22,852 nucleotides of DNA from a virus: IMG/VR virus record IMGVR_UViG_3300005346_000095, positions 1 to 22,852 of that record. The stretch is one strand, 5' to 3'. Below the pieces are notes generated by a model. That model saw only the letters and a program-made list of their open reading frames with translations. It was not told the DNA's origin and searched no databases. The position numbers and the translations under genes were made by a program. Positions 15,774 to 22,852 of the stretch are shown here, one piece after another. Numbering within the stretch: position 1 is the first letter of the stretch; each line of letters starts with the position of its first letter.

Positions 15774-17151
15774 TTAAATAATTGTTATAGCTGGCTGTGG
15801 CTGTTCTTCATGTTTGAATACCAAAGCTATACTCCAAAAACTATCAGCATGGCCCTCTGGCGTTTCAACAGCCTGCAAATCATTAGTTACCATCAGCATT
15901 TGACTTAGCATTCGCGGATCATTCAAAAACTCTATTTCCTTATTTGTTATAGCCTTATCCAGTTGTACTGACATTGAATGTTTAGTCTTAGTATTTAAAC
16001 ACTACACCCTCCATTTGCACTGGCAATATACCCTGTTCCTTAAAAACTCTCAAAATTCTCCCCGAGTATCATCATAATATAATTTGTCAATTTTAAAAAT
16101 TCTCAATAGCAATTCTTAAAATATTCTAAATTGCCTGATATAATCCCAGCCGTCCATAAAAAAACTGGTGTATCTGTATTTTTTTTCTGTCCTCATTTTC
16201 TTTGAATACAGCCAAGTGGCTCGGGTGAGATTTTTTACCTATATCAAACCCAGCTACAACCTCACAATCCAAATCCAAATTTTTAACATAGCTGTAATTT
16301 TCTAGTTCTGGATTTACCAATGCATATAATTGCTCCTTATTGATAAATGCTTCCTCTGCATAAGTTGGAGCGCATAAATACTCCTGATTGTATAATTTAG
16401 CCCCTTTTTCCACTTTTTTAGCCTGTAATTCTTCCCAATTCATCCACTCTGGCCATAGAGCTATTTTATTTTTAGCGTCAACTTCTGCTGGCCTGATCAT
16501 GACCCCGAACCTAGCCATCACATTTTTATCAAAGAAAAAATCCTGATTAGTTTGTGGTGTACCGCAAACATGGATTTCATCTTGCACCATGTCCAGTATT
16601 TGAGCCTTAAATATATTGTTAATTTTGTCTATAACAGTAAGTATCATTTTATTGCTCGGATCTTGAAATGGATCATCAACATAAATCAATGGAGCATGAA
16701 TACCACGCTTAAACTCCAACAGTCCATGCGGTACTAAGTTTATAAAATGAACATTATCCCAAGTAAATTTGATAACACTCTCGGCTGTTTTCTTTTTGTC
16801 AATTATACCCTCAAAATATGGATTGGATTTTATAGCATTTTTTATCTTGGCAATATGATAGCCTGCCATTGTGTACTGATAAGAAAAATAATGAGCTTCA
16901 AGATTTTTTCTAGTATTGCGCCAAACTTTCCACATAAAATGAGCATAGAAAGCAGTTGATTTGAAATGATCACGGGCTGCAACCCTAGCAGTCTTTTTAT
17001 TACCCTGTAAAAATTCGCATATCTCTTTTACATAATCTCCGTCAACAAAACCATCAGGAAATAGACTTTCAGACTGACTAAAAATATCCTTTACAAAATC
17101 ATAAAAGTTAATCCTGCTCCGGTATATTTTCTCTATTTCTTTGTTGTTCAT
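15774..17151 (-). CDS. Terminase large subunit (several frameshifts near the 3' end)
   Basis: This is the packaging motor ATPase plus head-full or cos nuclease. N-terminal ATPase: KTARVAARDHFKSTAFYAHF (a deviant Walker A), LEFKRGIHAPLIYVDDPFQD (Walker B, hydrophobics then DD), and EIHVCGTPQTNQDFFFD (coupling C motif region). The nuclease domain starts CEVVAGFDIGKKSHPSHLAV, with the first acidic residue. It continues through shifts at 16158-16164 (A7), 16128-16130, 16118-16121, 16095-16099, 16052-16055 and 15994-15996 as M-D-G-W-D-Y-I-R-Q, KIDKLYYDDTRGEF, EQGILPVQMEGVVF, then MSVQLDKAITNKEIEFLNDP. It ends ETPEGHADSFWSIALVFKHE. The YYDD and GHxDSFWS motifs supply the remaining nuclease residues. 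Repaired length is about 458 aa. The start overlaps the small subunit by 44 bases. Confidence 0.92.
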
Positions 17152-17581
17152 CTTCTACTTTTTCAATAGCTTTTAAAACATCAACCACGGCGACCCCGAC
17201 TGTACCGCCATGCTCAACTTGATCTTTCACTTTGCCCTCAACCCTTTCTAGTATTTCCTTTCCTGCAACTATTGCTGGCATTTCTGCACCAGTATTGACT
17301 ATTTGAACAAAACGCCGGGCCACATCATCAATATGAGCCGCAAAAGGTTTCTTTTGAATGCTTGCGTCTATAAGCCATTTCTTTTGCTGCATAATCTTTG
17401 ATATGCTTCATGCAAAAAGTCCACCCGTACAAAATAAAGTCCGCACATGACCCCGGCGTTTAATCCTACTCTTTTTGCTATTTCTCGGTATTTATATCCA
17501 TCAAATCTCAACTCCATAGCTCTAAAATAATGCAAAGGCATTAGCTGTGTTGTCGCTTTTTTGTCTTATTTTTTTAGTCAT
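17108..17581 (-). CDS. Terminase small subunit (frameshifted)
   Basis: The small subunit recognises phage DNA and loads the large subunit. The N-terminus MTKKIRQKSDNTA shifts into a helix-turn-helix region: HYFRAMELRFDGYKYREIAK followed by R-V-G-L-N-A-G, the 'G-Y-x-Y-x-E-I-A-x-x-x-G-L-N' signature of these DNA-binding domains. After further shifts in 17390-17460 the C-terminal half reads MQQKKWLIDASIQKKPFAAH, then GAEMPAIVAGKEILERVEGK and VKDQVEHGGTVG. The 'ERVEGKV-x-x-x-V-E-H' ending is frequent in small terminases. It directly precedes and overlaps the large subunit. The middle (about 30 residues) cannot be reliably read. Confidence 0.75.
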
Positions 17582-17586
17582 ATTAG

Positions 17587-17622
17587 AGCGCCAAGGTCGG
17601 GTTCGCACCGCCAACTCTCGCT
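17587..17622 (-). promoter_or_regulatory. GC-rich hairpin upstream of the small terminase gene
   Basis: This 36-base block is about two-thirds G+C inside DNA well below 40%. Its ends pair as AGCG/CGCT (17619-17622 with 17587-17590), and inside GTTGG pairs with CCGAC (one G-U) around a 10-base loop. It ends six bases before the small terminase ATG (17581). No T-run follows, so a terminator is unlikely. Packaging-site structure or translational control are candidates. Confidence 0.45.
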
Positions 17623-17634
17623 ATGATTTTTATT

Positions 17635-18201
17635 CTATACTTCTTTATCTCCATAGTCGGTTGCTGTAATTAAATTTTTTACTTTCTCGGATATATTTGC
17701 ACCCTCATAAGAGTTTATTTTTGATAAAATTTCCTCCATAACATCTTTTTCATAATAGACTGTGATTGATTGCATTCCGCCCTCCATGTCCTGTATTTCT
17801 GGCAATTCTGGTGTTTCTTTCTCACCAAATTGAAACTCCAAATCTTTTGGCTGAAAACCTACTGCCAACAAATCCTCTGGCTCAAAATTAGCCAACATAT
17901 CCCAATCCCAGCTACCAACATTCTTATTTAGCCTTAAATTTAGCTCTCTCTCCTTTTCTAGCGATAAATCTAGATATACCACTGGAACAGTGTCAAAACC
18001 CAGCAGACGGGCTATTCTGAGCCGCTGGTGTCCTCCTATAACTACATTATGCCTTTCTTGGTTCTTATTTACCAAAATAGGATCAACAATGCCAAATCTC
18101 TGAATACTGTCTTTTAATTCCCCAGCCTGTTGCTCCGTCATTTTCCGGGGATTATATTCAGCTTCCACTAACTCCGTGATTTTTACTTCAACTATCTGCA
18201 T
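17635..18201 (-). CDS. ParB/Srx-domain DNA-binding protein, 188 aa
   Basis: Intact frame with an N-terminal ParB-like nuclease/CTPase fold: VEAEYNPRKMTEQQAGELKD, RFGIVDPILVNKNQERHNVV, then IGGHQRLRIARLLGFDTVPV. The 'N-P-R-x-x ... L-x-x-S-I-x-x-F-G ... V-x-x-x-x-x-G-x-x-R' order and the GGHQRL motif (residues about 56-61) define the domain. The C-terminal 100 residues are acidic (EPEDLLAVGFQPKDLEFQFG) without a recognised DNA-binding helix-turn-helix. Phage proteins of this kind usually sit upstream of terminase genes and next to methyltransferases. This is not a plasmid partition gene: no ParA is near. Confidence 0.85.
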   Translation of the reverse strand: MQIVEVKITELVEAEYNPRKMTEQQAGELKDSIQRFGIVDPILVNKNQERHNVVIGGHQRLRIARLLGFDTVPVVYLDLSLEKERELNLRLNKNVGSWDWDMLANFEPEDLLAVGFQPKDLEFQFGEKETPELPEIQDMEGGMQSITVYYEKDVMEEILSKINSYEGANISEKVKNLITATDYGDKEV

Positions 18202-18232
18202 ATACTTGAAATTAAATATTTTTTATTTCAAT

Positions 18233-18526
18233 TTATCGCACTAAGGTTAATTTATTTCGTGGCTCCTCGGCTTCCAATTTAGCTTTGGTTAATTTCCATT
18301 TCATTCTCCAAGTATTTGTTTCAAATCCCTTAACTTCGATATATTCTAAAGTGCCATCATGATGAGTAATAACAAAATCAATGTAGTAATTACAAATGTG
18401 TTTATTATAGGCACGCAACTCAATTTTGTGCTGTCTGTCCCACTTCTTAAATTCCTTTTGCTTTAAGTCGGCAATCCAGTTCAAAGGCATATTGTGCTTC
18501 TTTTTTTGAATGATAACTGTATCCAT
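18233..18526 (-). CDS. DUF1064-like PD-(D/E)XK nuclease, 97 aa
   Basis: Intact frame. The middle contains NYYIDFVITHHDGTLEYIEV followed by K-G, then FETNTWRMKWKLTKAKLEAE. The Asp of YYIDF and the E-V-K of YIEVKG are spaced as the D...E-x-K residues of PD-(D/E)XK nucleases. The following 'T-x-x-W-x-x-K-x-K' is typical of the DUF1064 group found in many phages. The N-terminal glutamate of that family may be E45 or E25. It is short (97 residues), near the lower end for the family. A role in phage DNA processing or recombination is likely by family, but not shown. Confidence 0.65.
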   Translation of the reverse strand: MDTVIIQKKKHNMPLNWIADLKQKEFKKWDRQHKIELRAYNKHICNYYIDFVITHHDGTLEYIEVKGFETNTWRMKWKLTKAKLEAEEPRNKLTLVR

Positions 18527-18538
18527 TATAAGTTTGTT

Positions 18539-19387
18539 TTACTGCTCCGTATTTGTTTGGCATATCTCTGCAATTAGATTTTTATACTCTGCAACGCTGT
18601 TTTCAACATTATATTGTTCCTTAACCTGTTGCAGACGCTGTTTTGCTTCCTCTTGGCGATGAACTGGATCAATAAAATATTTCATTTCCTGATCATTGAC
18701 TGCTACTGGCATACCTAACGCCCAAGATTTTACTGTTTTATTATCCGACTTATATTTGAACCTTAAATTGGATAGCTTAGGATTGAGTACAATATCCCCT
18801 TTTAAAATATCATCATTGACTGTTTCAGCGCTCCAAGCATAATTTGTAATGTCAACTTTCTTTACAAAAGATGGCGGAGGGTGATATGGTTTTTCTGATA
18901 TGACTATCATATCTAATCCTAGTTTGGATATAGGCATCATGCACTGGTTCAAGCTATCAAAATTATGAGAATAACCAAACCAAACTAATGTTTGTGCTCT
19001 ATTTTCATGCTGTTTCTGTTTTCTATGTTCTGCTAAATCCACCCTGTCCGGTATTACCCATACTGGCTTATCAGTCATCTGTGTTACAAATTCAGCTAAT
19101 TTAATTGATGAACAAGTGATAGCGTCAACTTCCTGCATAGCTTCCACAATTCGGATATTGAACTGCAACCAGTCGGGATCGCATAAATCTAAAATCTTTA
19201 TTCCCTTAAATGCTTTCATGTGGTCAATCCAATACGCTTTTTGATATATGACAACATCATATTTATTCCCCATAACAAACCGCTCTGCTTCTGGCCAATA
19301 CCGAATAGGCCAATCGCACCGAATAGTTGATGATCCAATATTAAATTTTCCATGGAACTGGTCAAATCCCAAAAATCCTATTTTCAT
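18539..19387 (-). CDS. GT-B (GT4-like) glycosyltransferase, 282 aa
   Basis: Intact frame starting MKIGFLGFDQFHGKFNIGSS. The N-terminal half shows the Rossmann order of GT-B enzymes (YDVVIYQKAYWIDHMKAFKG, ILDLCDPDWL). The C-terminal half has QTLVWFGYSHNFDSL, the usual first strand of the donor domain, and KYKSDNKTVKSWALGMPVAV, matching the donor-binding 'K-x-x-x-x-x-A-L-G-x-P-V' loop. The canonical EX7E glutamates are not both evident, so the sugar donor is uncertain. It is 4 bases downstream of the next glycosyltransferase, in one operon. The acceptor could be DNA, virion protein or host glycan. Confidence 0.75.
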   Translation of the reverse strand: MKIGFLGFDQFHGKFNIGSSTIRCDWPIRYWPEAERFVMGNKYDVVIYQKAYWIDHMKAFKGIKILDLCDPDWLQFNIRIVEAMQEVDAITCSSIKLAEFVTQMTDKPVWVIPDRVDLAEHRKQKQHENRAQTLVWFGYSHNFDSLNQCMMPISKLGLDMIVISEKPYHPPPSFVKKVDITNYAWSAETVNDDILKGDIVLNPKLSNLRFKYKSDNKTVKSWALGMPVAVNDQEMKYFIDPVHRQEEAKQRLQQVKEQYNVENSVAEYKNLIAEICQTNTEQ

Positions 19388-19391
19388 AAAA

Positions 19392-20411
19392 TTATTTTTT
19401 ACTTTTAAAATCTTCTATACTCGCATTTATAAACTTCAACCATTCACCATGGTACCTATCCCAATTAAAAGTTTCTATTGCAGTCTTTTTACCAGCCTGA
19501 CCTATTGCTATGGCTTTGTCATAATGGTTCAATAAATCTTTTACCAATTCGCAAACCTCATACGGATTGCGAGGTATTAAATACCCATTTTCACCATGCT
19601 TGATAAATTTATCAGCATCTTGATGAGGTGTAGTCAAAACACAACACCCTGACATCATGGCTTCTGTCCTACTTCTCGGCATCGGGCTTTCTTTAGTTGG
19701 ATTGATATATATCAGACTGCGACCTAAAAAGTTTTTGTAATCCTCCCAATCTTTTGATTGCCAATCTACTGTGATATGACAATGCTGGATACTCTCATCC
19801 CATAAAATATCCCTAATAGCAGATAAAAATTGCCTATCATAATATTTATCCAAACCACCCGGGCTAATCATGGTTACAACTCTGGCTTCCTTTGGCAAGT
19901 CATACCACTCATCTGGATTTATACCATGCCAAATAGGCGTACCAAAACCCCACTGTTCGGCTGCCTTTTTACTGTTCATTATCACATAATTACCCTTTGA
20001 CGCTTTCTTAGCCAGATCAATCAGCTCATCACTTAGCCCATCACAAGGCTCATCAAATTCATTGGTTGCTGAAAACATCTCGGGATAATACGGCGTACCA
20101 TGGCAAATAACAATTTTCGGTATATCCTGTATTACCTCATTTAGTTCGCGATATACACTTCCCTTGCCTTTTTCCCATAGCTTAGGAGCAAAACACTGTT
20201 GATCATAATGGAGCAACGCAAAATCATACTTTCCCGGCTCATAATGATCAACCCAGTTAATGCCAAACTTCTCCACTAGATCACCGCGTGGAACATTCCC
20301 AGTTTGCCGTCTATGTTGGATTAGCCAATCCCATTCTATCTCTGGCATTTTAAAAATTTCATATTGATGCGCCAAATGCCAAGGGTGACCAAATGCTTTT
20401 AGTTTTTTCAT
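19392..20411 (-). CDS. GT4-family glycosyltransferase, 339 aa
   Basis: Intact frame starting MKKLKAFGHPWHLAHQYEIF. The acceptor half has KIVICHGTPYYPEMFSATNE and YVIMNSKKAAEQWGFGTPIW with H-G-I-N-P-D-E-W, the hinge and 'W-H-G-I' motif of GT4 enzymes. The donor half has VVTMISPGGLDKYYDRQFLS and the signature PRSRTEAMMSGCCVLTTPHQ, followed by KHGENGYLIPRNP. This 'TEAMxxGxxVxTTxxxxxxxxxxxGxNGxL' block is the GT4 nucleotide-sugar site. The stop is 4 bases before the next gene. It overlaps the upstream small gene by ATGA, so the two are translationally coupled. Confidence 0.85.
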   Translation of the reverse strand: MKKLKAFGHPWHLAHQYEIFKMPEIEWDWLIQHRRQTGNVPRGDLVEKFGINWVDHYEPGKYDFALLHYDQQCFAPKLWEKGKGSVYRELNEVIQDIPKIVICHGTPYYPEMFSATNEFDEPCDGLSDELIDLAKKASKGNYVIMNSKKAAEQWGFGTPIWHGINPDEWYDLPKEARVVTMISPGGLDKYYDRQFLSAIRDILWDESIQHCHITVDWQSKDWEDYKNFLGRSLIYINPTKESPMPRSRTEAMMSGCCVLTTPHQDADKFIKHGENGYLIPRNPYEVCELVKDLLNHYDKAIAIGQAGKKTAIETFNWDRYHGEWLKFINASIEDFKSKK

Positions 20412-20572
20412 AATTTTTCAAGTGATTTTAAAAATTCCTCTTTGCGTCTTTTTTTATAATCCAAAAAGGCCAGTTTTTCTTTTCTTTTCCTAGATACTTT
20501 CTTTTCCATAGCTTCCCATTTCATTTTTTTTCTTTTTAATCTGCGTCTTTTTTTGCGTTTACTATTTTTCAT
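20408..20572 (-). CDS. Lys/Arg-rich small protein, 54 aa
   Basis: Frame MKNSKRKKRRRLKRKKMKWE, then AMEKKVSRKRKEKLAFLDYK and KRRKEEFLKSLEKL. By count 18 Lys and 9 Arg make half the residues. The N-terminal 16 residues are almost only basic; the rest looks helical with scattered Glu, possibly a coiled coil. Both ends overlap neighbouring glycosyltransferase genes by ATGA tetranucleotides, which is strong evidence that it is translated, and it is not broken. It could bind DNA, RNA or an acidic partner. A role as a cofactor of the glycosyltransferases is speculation. Confidence 0.65.
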   Translation of the reverse strand: MKNSKRKKRRRLKRKKMKWEAMEKKVSRKRKEKLAFLDYKKRRKEEFLKSLEKL

Positions 20573-22086
20573 AAACCCATTTTGTACATTAAAAATTTAG
20601 ATTTAATAATATCTTGTCTGCGTTCTCTAGTTTTATGAGTACCGCACATTGGTTTACACTTCGCGTCTGCTGTAAACTTTAATTTAAAACCATTGAACTG
20701 GAACCGCTCCCTCAATTCTTGGCTCATAGCTCCATACTGTTTTATTTGTTCACAACACATTCCTCCCTTGATAAAGTGTTCGCGCCTTATAGCACTAAAA
20801 TTCTCAACAAATGCTTTTTTACCTGCTCCCTTATCTCCAAAGCACCAGATAAGCTCTTTTTTGTCCTTAAAATAAACAACAAATTTCTCAACTGCATCTG
20901 GTTCTGGCAACATTCTGCTGTCATTAAAAATAAGTATTTCTCCACTAGCATTGATAGCCGCTTCATTTCTTATCTTTGCTAAATTATATCCCGGCTCAGT
21001 ATCTTCAATTTTTATAAATTCAATATTTTTATATGTCTGGTTTTTGTATGCTTCCTCAATTTTATCAACATACTCTTTGCGCTCCTCGGTATATGGAACT
21101 ATAACTGATACAAGTGGCTTATCACCACCAAATGCTTTTTTGTACAATCGCCTATATTCCAATGCCATTTTTTCCTCGCACATATTCTTGACTGTATTCC
21201 AAGCATTACCTCGCAATTTTTCCTGCAATTTTTCATCACTCATCAATCTACTCATAGCACTTTTAAGAGCCTGATAATCCCCGAATGGAACTACTAAAGC
21301 ATTGTAATTATCCTCACAAATATCAGCCGCTACCCCAGACGGAGTTGTAACCACTGGTACTCCGCACGCCATAGCTTCTAACAATCCTAGTGTTCCCTCC
21401 TCACGGCCCGGGCCAGAGTTTCCAACATAAACTGTCATATCATAATAGCCCTCAATTCTCTCGCCATCACTACAATTCATAAATGTTGGTAAAATATTGC
21501 TCCGATCCATGACATCAATCCCCTCCCAGTAGTTTGCTTTTTCAACCTTACCCATAAATGATATTGGATAGCCTATTTCTCGGGCTGCCTGAGCAATTTC
21601 TTTCATTCCTTTCCAAGGTACTATCCTGCCGACATATCCAAAATACTTTTGATCATGCGTTGCTTTTTGATTGTACTCAAAATATTTTAAATTTATTCCA
21701 TGCTGTATAACCCAAACATTCTTGTATCCTGCTTCCATCAATTTCCTTTTTGAATATTGAGTATGACAAACATGATAATCTATACCAAGAAAATCCCATT
21801 GTTCAGACAATAAATTCTTTTGATTGTGGTGAGTTAGAATAGTCTTTTTTTTCTGTAACTCTGGTATTTTTTTGATTAACTTCTGTGCTGTATTCCAGTA
21901 TTGGAAATGTATTAAATCAGCGTCCTTGCTCGCTTCTTTTACTTTGTCAATTGACTCCTGACTTTCAGCATCCCGAGGGTGAATATATAAAATTTCAATA
22001 TCCATATCCGCATTATGCCTTTTGATTGACTTGGATAATTTGCCTATGGCCCAATGAGGGACATCTGGTATAATTAGTATTTTCAT
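20569..22086 (-). CDS. GT4-GT2 fusion glycosyltransferase, 505 aa
   Basis: Intact frame with two catalytic domains. Residues 1 to about 305 form a GT4 enzyme: MKILIIPDVPHWAIGKLSKS, VWVIQHGINLKYFEYN, QKYFGYVGRIVPWKGMKEIA, and the EX7E-type loop GREEGTLGLLEAMACGVPVV. From about 312 a GT2 (GT-A) domain begins LVSVIVPYTEERKEYVDKIE, with EIDTEPGYNLAKIRNEAAIN-type strand and ILIFNDSRMLPEPDAVEKF. The expected DxD is replaced by N-D-S, so the metal site is atypical or weakened. The C-terminal 40 residues are basic. Fusions of GT4 and GT2 usually add two sugars in sequence. The gene overlaps the methyltransferase upstream and the basic microprotein downstream. Confidence 0.85.
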   Translation of the reverse strand: MKILIIPDVPHWAIGKLSKSIKRHNADMDIEILYIHPRDAESQESIDKVKEASKDADLIHFQYWNTAQKLIKKIPELQKKKTILTHHNQKNLLSEQWDFLGIDYHVCHTQYSKRKLMEAGYKNVWVIQHGINLKYFEYNQKATHDQKYFGYVGRIVPWKGMKEIAQAAREIGYPISFMGKVEKANYWEGIDVMDRSNILPTFMNCSDGERIEGYYDMTVYVGNSGPGREEGTLGLLEAMACGVPVVTTPSGVAADICEDNYNALVVPFGDYQALKSAMSRLMSDEKLQEKLRGNAWNTVKNMCEEKMALEYRRLYKKAFGGDKPLVSVIVPYTEERKEYVDKIEEAYKNQTYKNIEFIKIEDTEPGYNLAKIRNEAAINASGEILIFNDSRMLPEPDAVEKFVVYFKDKKELIWCFGDKGAGKKAFVENFSAIRREHFIKGGMCCEQIKQYGAMSQELRERFQFNGFKLKFTADAKCKPMCGTHKTRERRQDIIKSKFLMYKMGL

Positions 22087-22654
22087 ATTAGACTTTTTTT
22101 AGTTGCTTTAACTATTAACTTATAAATATTTGGTTGAAATTCTATATATTCAAAAACCAGCGTCATCTAAGATTTTTTGAATAATATATCCTCTGTAAAA
22201 ATGATTAAGATGATCATCAAAATTTATGTTTCTGTGCGCCTGCAAAGGCATATCTCCAACGCTCCGGGGTGTATTAACGCCTTTCCTCCGCAATATGGAC
22301 ATTCTGGTTTAGCTTTGTAATCTGAATATCTGTTGGCTTTCCTTGGAACACATAAACAAAGTTGCTTGTTTGTAAACATCTCACACATTCTGCCAATATC
22401 TGGAACTTGGATTGTAAATACACCATCTGGTTTTAAAATTCTGTAACACTCTTTTAAAACTTCATGTGTTTTTCTAAAACTAATATGTTCTAGTACCTCT
22501 ACACATATAAATTACCTTCTGCTATACCACCCTCAAAGGGATATGGTGTTTCGGTTAGATCATGGACAACATCAACTTTCTCTAAATCTAAACAATCAAC
22601 ATTCACAAATCCCTCCATGATTTTATTATGACTTCCTAAATTAAGTTTGAGCAT
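22083..22654 (-). CDS. SAM-dependent methyltransferase (frameshifted)
   Basis: A class I methyltransferase reconstructed over several frames. It starts MLKLNLGSHNKIMEGFVNVD with the motif-I loop (L-N-L-G-S), then VDVVHDLTETPYPFEGG, VEVLEHISFRKTHEVLKECY, RILKPDGVFTIQVPDIGRM (motif 'L-K-P-x-G' typical of sugar or small-molecule methyltransferases of the Methyltransf_11 type), a Cys pair in CPYCGG, then P-E-R-W-R-Y-A-F-A-G, LNHFYRGYIIQKILDDAGF, and EYIEFQPNIYKLIVKATKKS. Shifts lie near 22502-22508, 22262-22267, 22215-22223 and 22151-22155. The stop overlaps the glycosyltransferase ATG. The tight linkage with three glycosyltransferases suggests a glycan-tailoring role. Confidence 0.75.
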
Positions 22655-22851
22655 AGCATTTTTTTATTTTTTTTGTTATGGTAAGCTTTGTGTTCGCTTT
22701 TTGTAAATAAATATAAATTTTCAATTCTATTATCATCCCTTTTTCCATTTATGTGATGAACTTCCTCTTTTCTTTTTAATTTCCTTTTTATTTTTTCCTC
22801 CACAATTAGTCTGTGTTCATATACAGTAGTTCCGTTTGATAAGCAAATCAT
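22636..22851 (-). CDS. HNH endonuclease, probably incomplete at its 5' end
   Basis: The visible frame MICLSNGTTVYEHRLIVEEK is followed by KRKEEVHHINGKRDDNRIEN and LYLFTKSEHKAYHNKK. The pattern 'Y-E-H-R ... E-x-V-H-H-I-N-G-x-x-x-D-N-R-x-E-N-L ... H-x-x-x-H' is the HNH_3-type core, with the catalytic HH and Asn residues present. The ATG at 22851 is at the window edge, and family members usually have 20-40 more N-terminal residues, so the true start may be outside. The end as read runs into the methyltransferase; one more A in the A8 run at 22664-22671 would stop it earlier after HNKKK. Confidence 0.75.
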   Translation of the reverse strand: MICLSNGTTVYEHRLIVEEKIKRKLKRKEEVHHINGKRDDNRIENLYLFTKSEHKAYHNKKNKKMLCSNLI

Positions 22852-22852
22852 T

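Noticed and set aside
17581-17622. tRNA 3' end or attachment site in the GC-rich block
   Set aside because: The plus strand has GTTCGCA, which resembles a T-loop, but the conserved A58 is missing, the T-stem has a mismatch, and no matching acceptor or anticodon arm lies upstream.

Overview
This window is the packaging, head and tail region of a tailed, HK97-fold siphovirus-like phage (free phage or prophage). Every supported gene is on the minus strand, so transcription runs from high to low coordinates. The DNA is AT-rich. The host cannot be named: almost no start codon has a Shine-Dalgarno sequence, and most start codons sit directly after an A/T-rich stretch, usually as 'AATATG' or 'TAATATG'. 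That pattern suggests a host lineage with weak SD use (Bacteroidota or Patescibacteria would fit), but a near-consensus sigma70 promoter at 15544-15572 argues against a typical Bacteroidota host.

In order of transcription: (1) 22852-18233 is an accessory block with an HNH endonuclease, a SAM-dependent methyltransferase, a GT4-GT2 fusion glycosyltransferase, a 54-residue protein that is half Lys/Arg, two more GT-B glycosyltransferases and a DUF1064-like nuclease. (2) 18201-15774 holds a ParB-domain protein, a GC-rich hairpin, and the small and large terminase subunits. (3) 15772-15468 holds a small zinc-ribbon (Com-like) gene, then a strong promoter and a short leader that ends in a terminator-like hairpin with U8. 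(4) 15467-13298 encodes portal and minor head protein, possibly one fused polypeptide. (5) 13286-10872 is a block of four fibre or decoration genes inside the head region. (6) 10870-7089 encodes a small basic protein, the prohead protease, the major capsid protein with a Pro/Ala/Glu-repeat delta domain, a small protein, the head-tail connector, the head-closure protein and an HK97 gp10-like protein. (7) 7087-1 encodes the tail terminator, an inserted NUMOD3/HNH homing endonuclease with its own promoter, the tail tube, the assembly chaperone, the tape measure, the baseplate hub, two fibre-type proteins and two small downstream genes.

Many genes are split by single-base shifts. These are clustered, mostly lie in homopolymers, and leave recognisable protein in the next frame. 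I read them as sequence errors rather than biology and give repaired spans. In frameshifted genes the ends are firm but the exact residues at each join are not. The glycosyltransferase block, tail tube, protease, connector, head closure and ParB genes are intact.

The parts most worth a second look are the promoter-leader-terminator arrangement before the portal gene, the glycosyltransferase/methyltransferase cassette with its Lys/Arg-rich microprotein, the possible portal-minor head fusion at an A10 run, and the fibre cassette inside the head genes. I saw no CRISPR array, rRNA, tRNA, integrase or lysis gene, and no supported gene on the plus strand.
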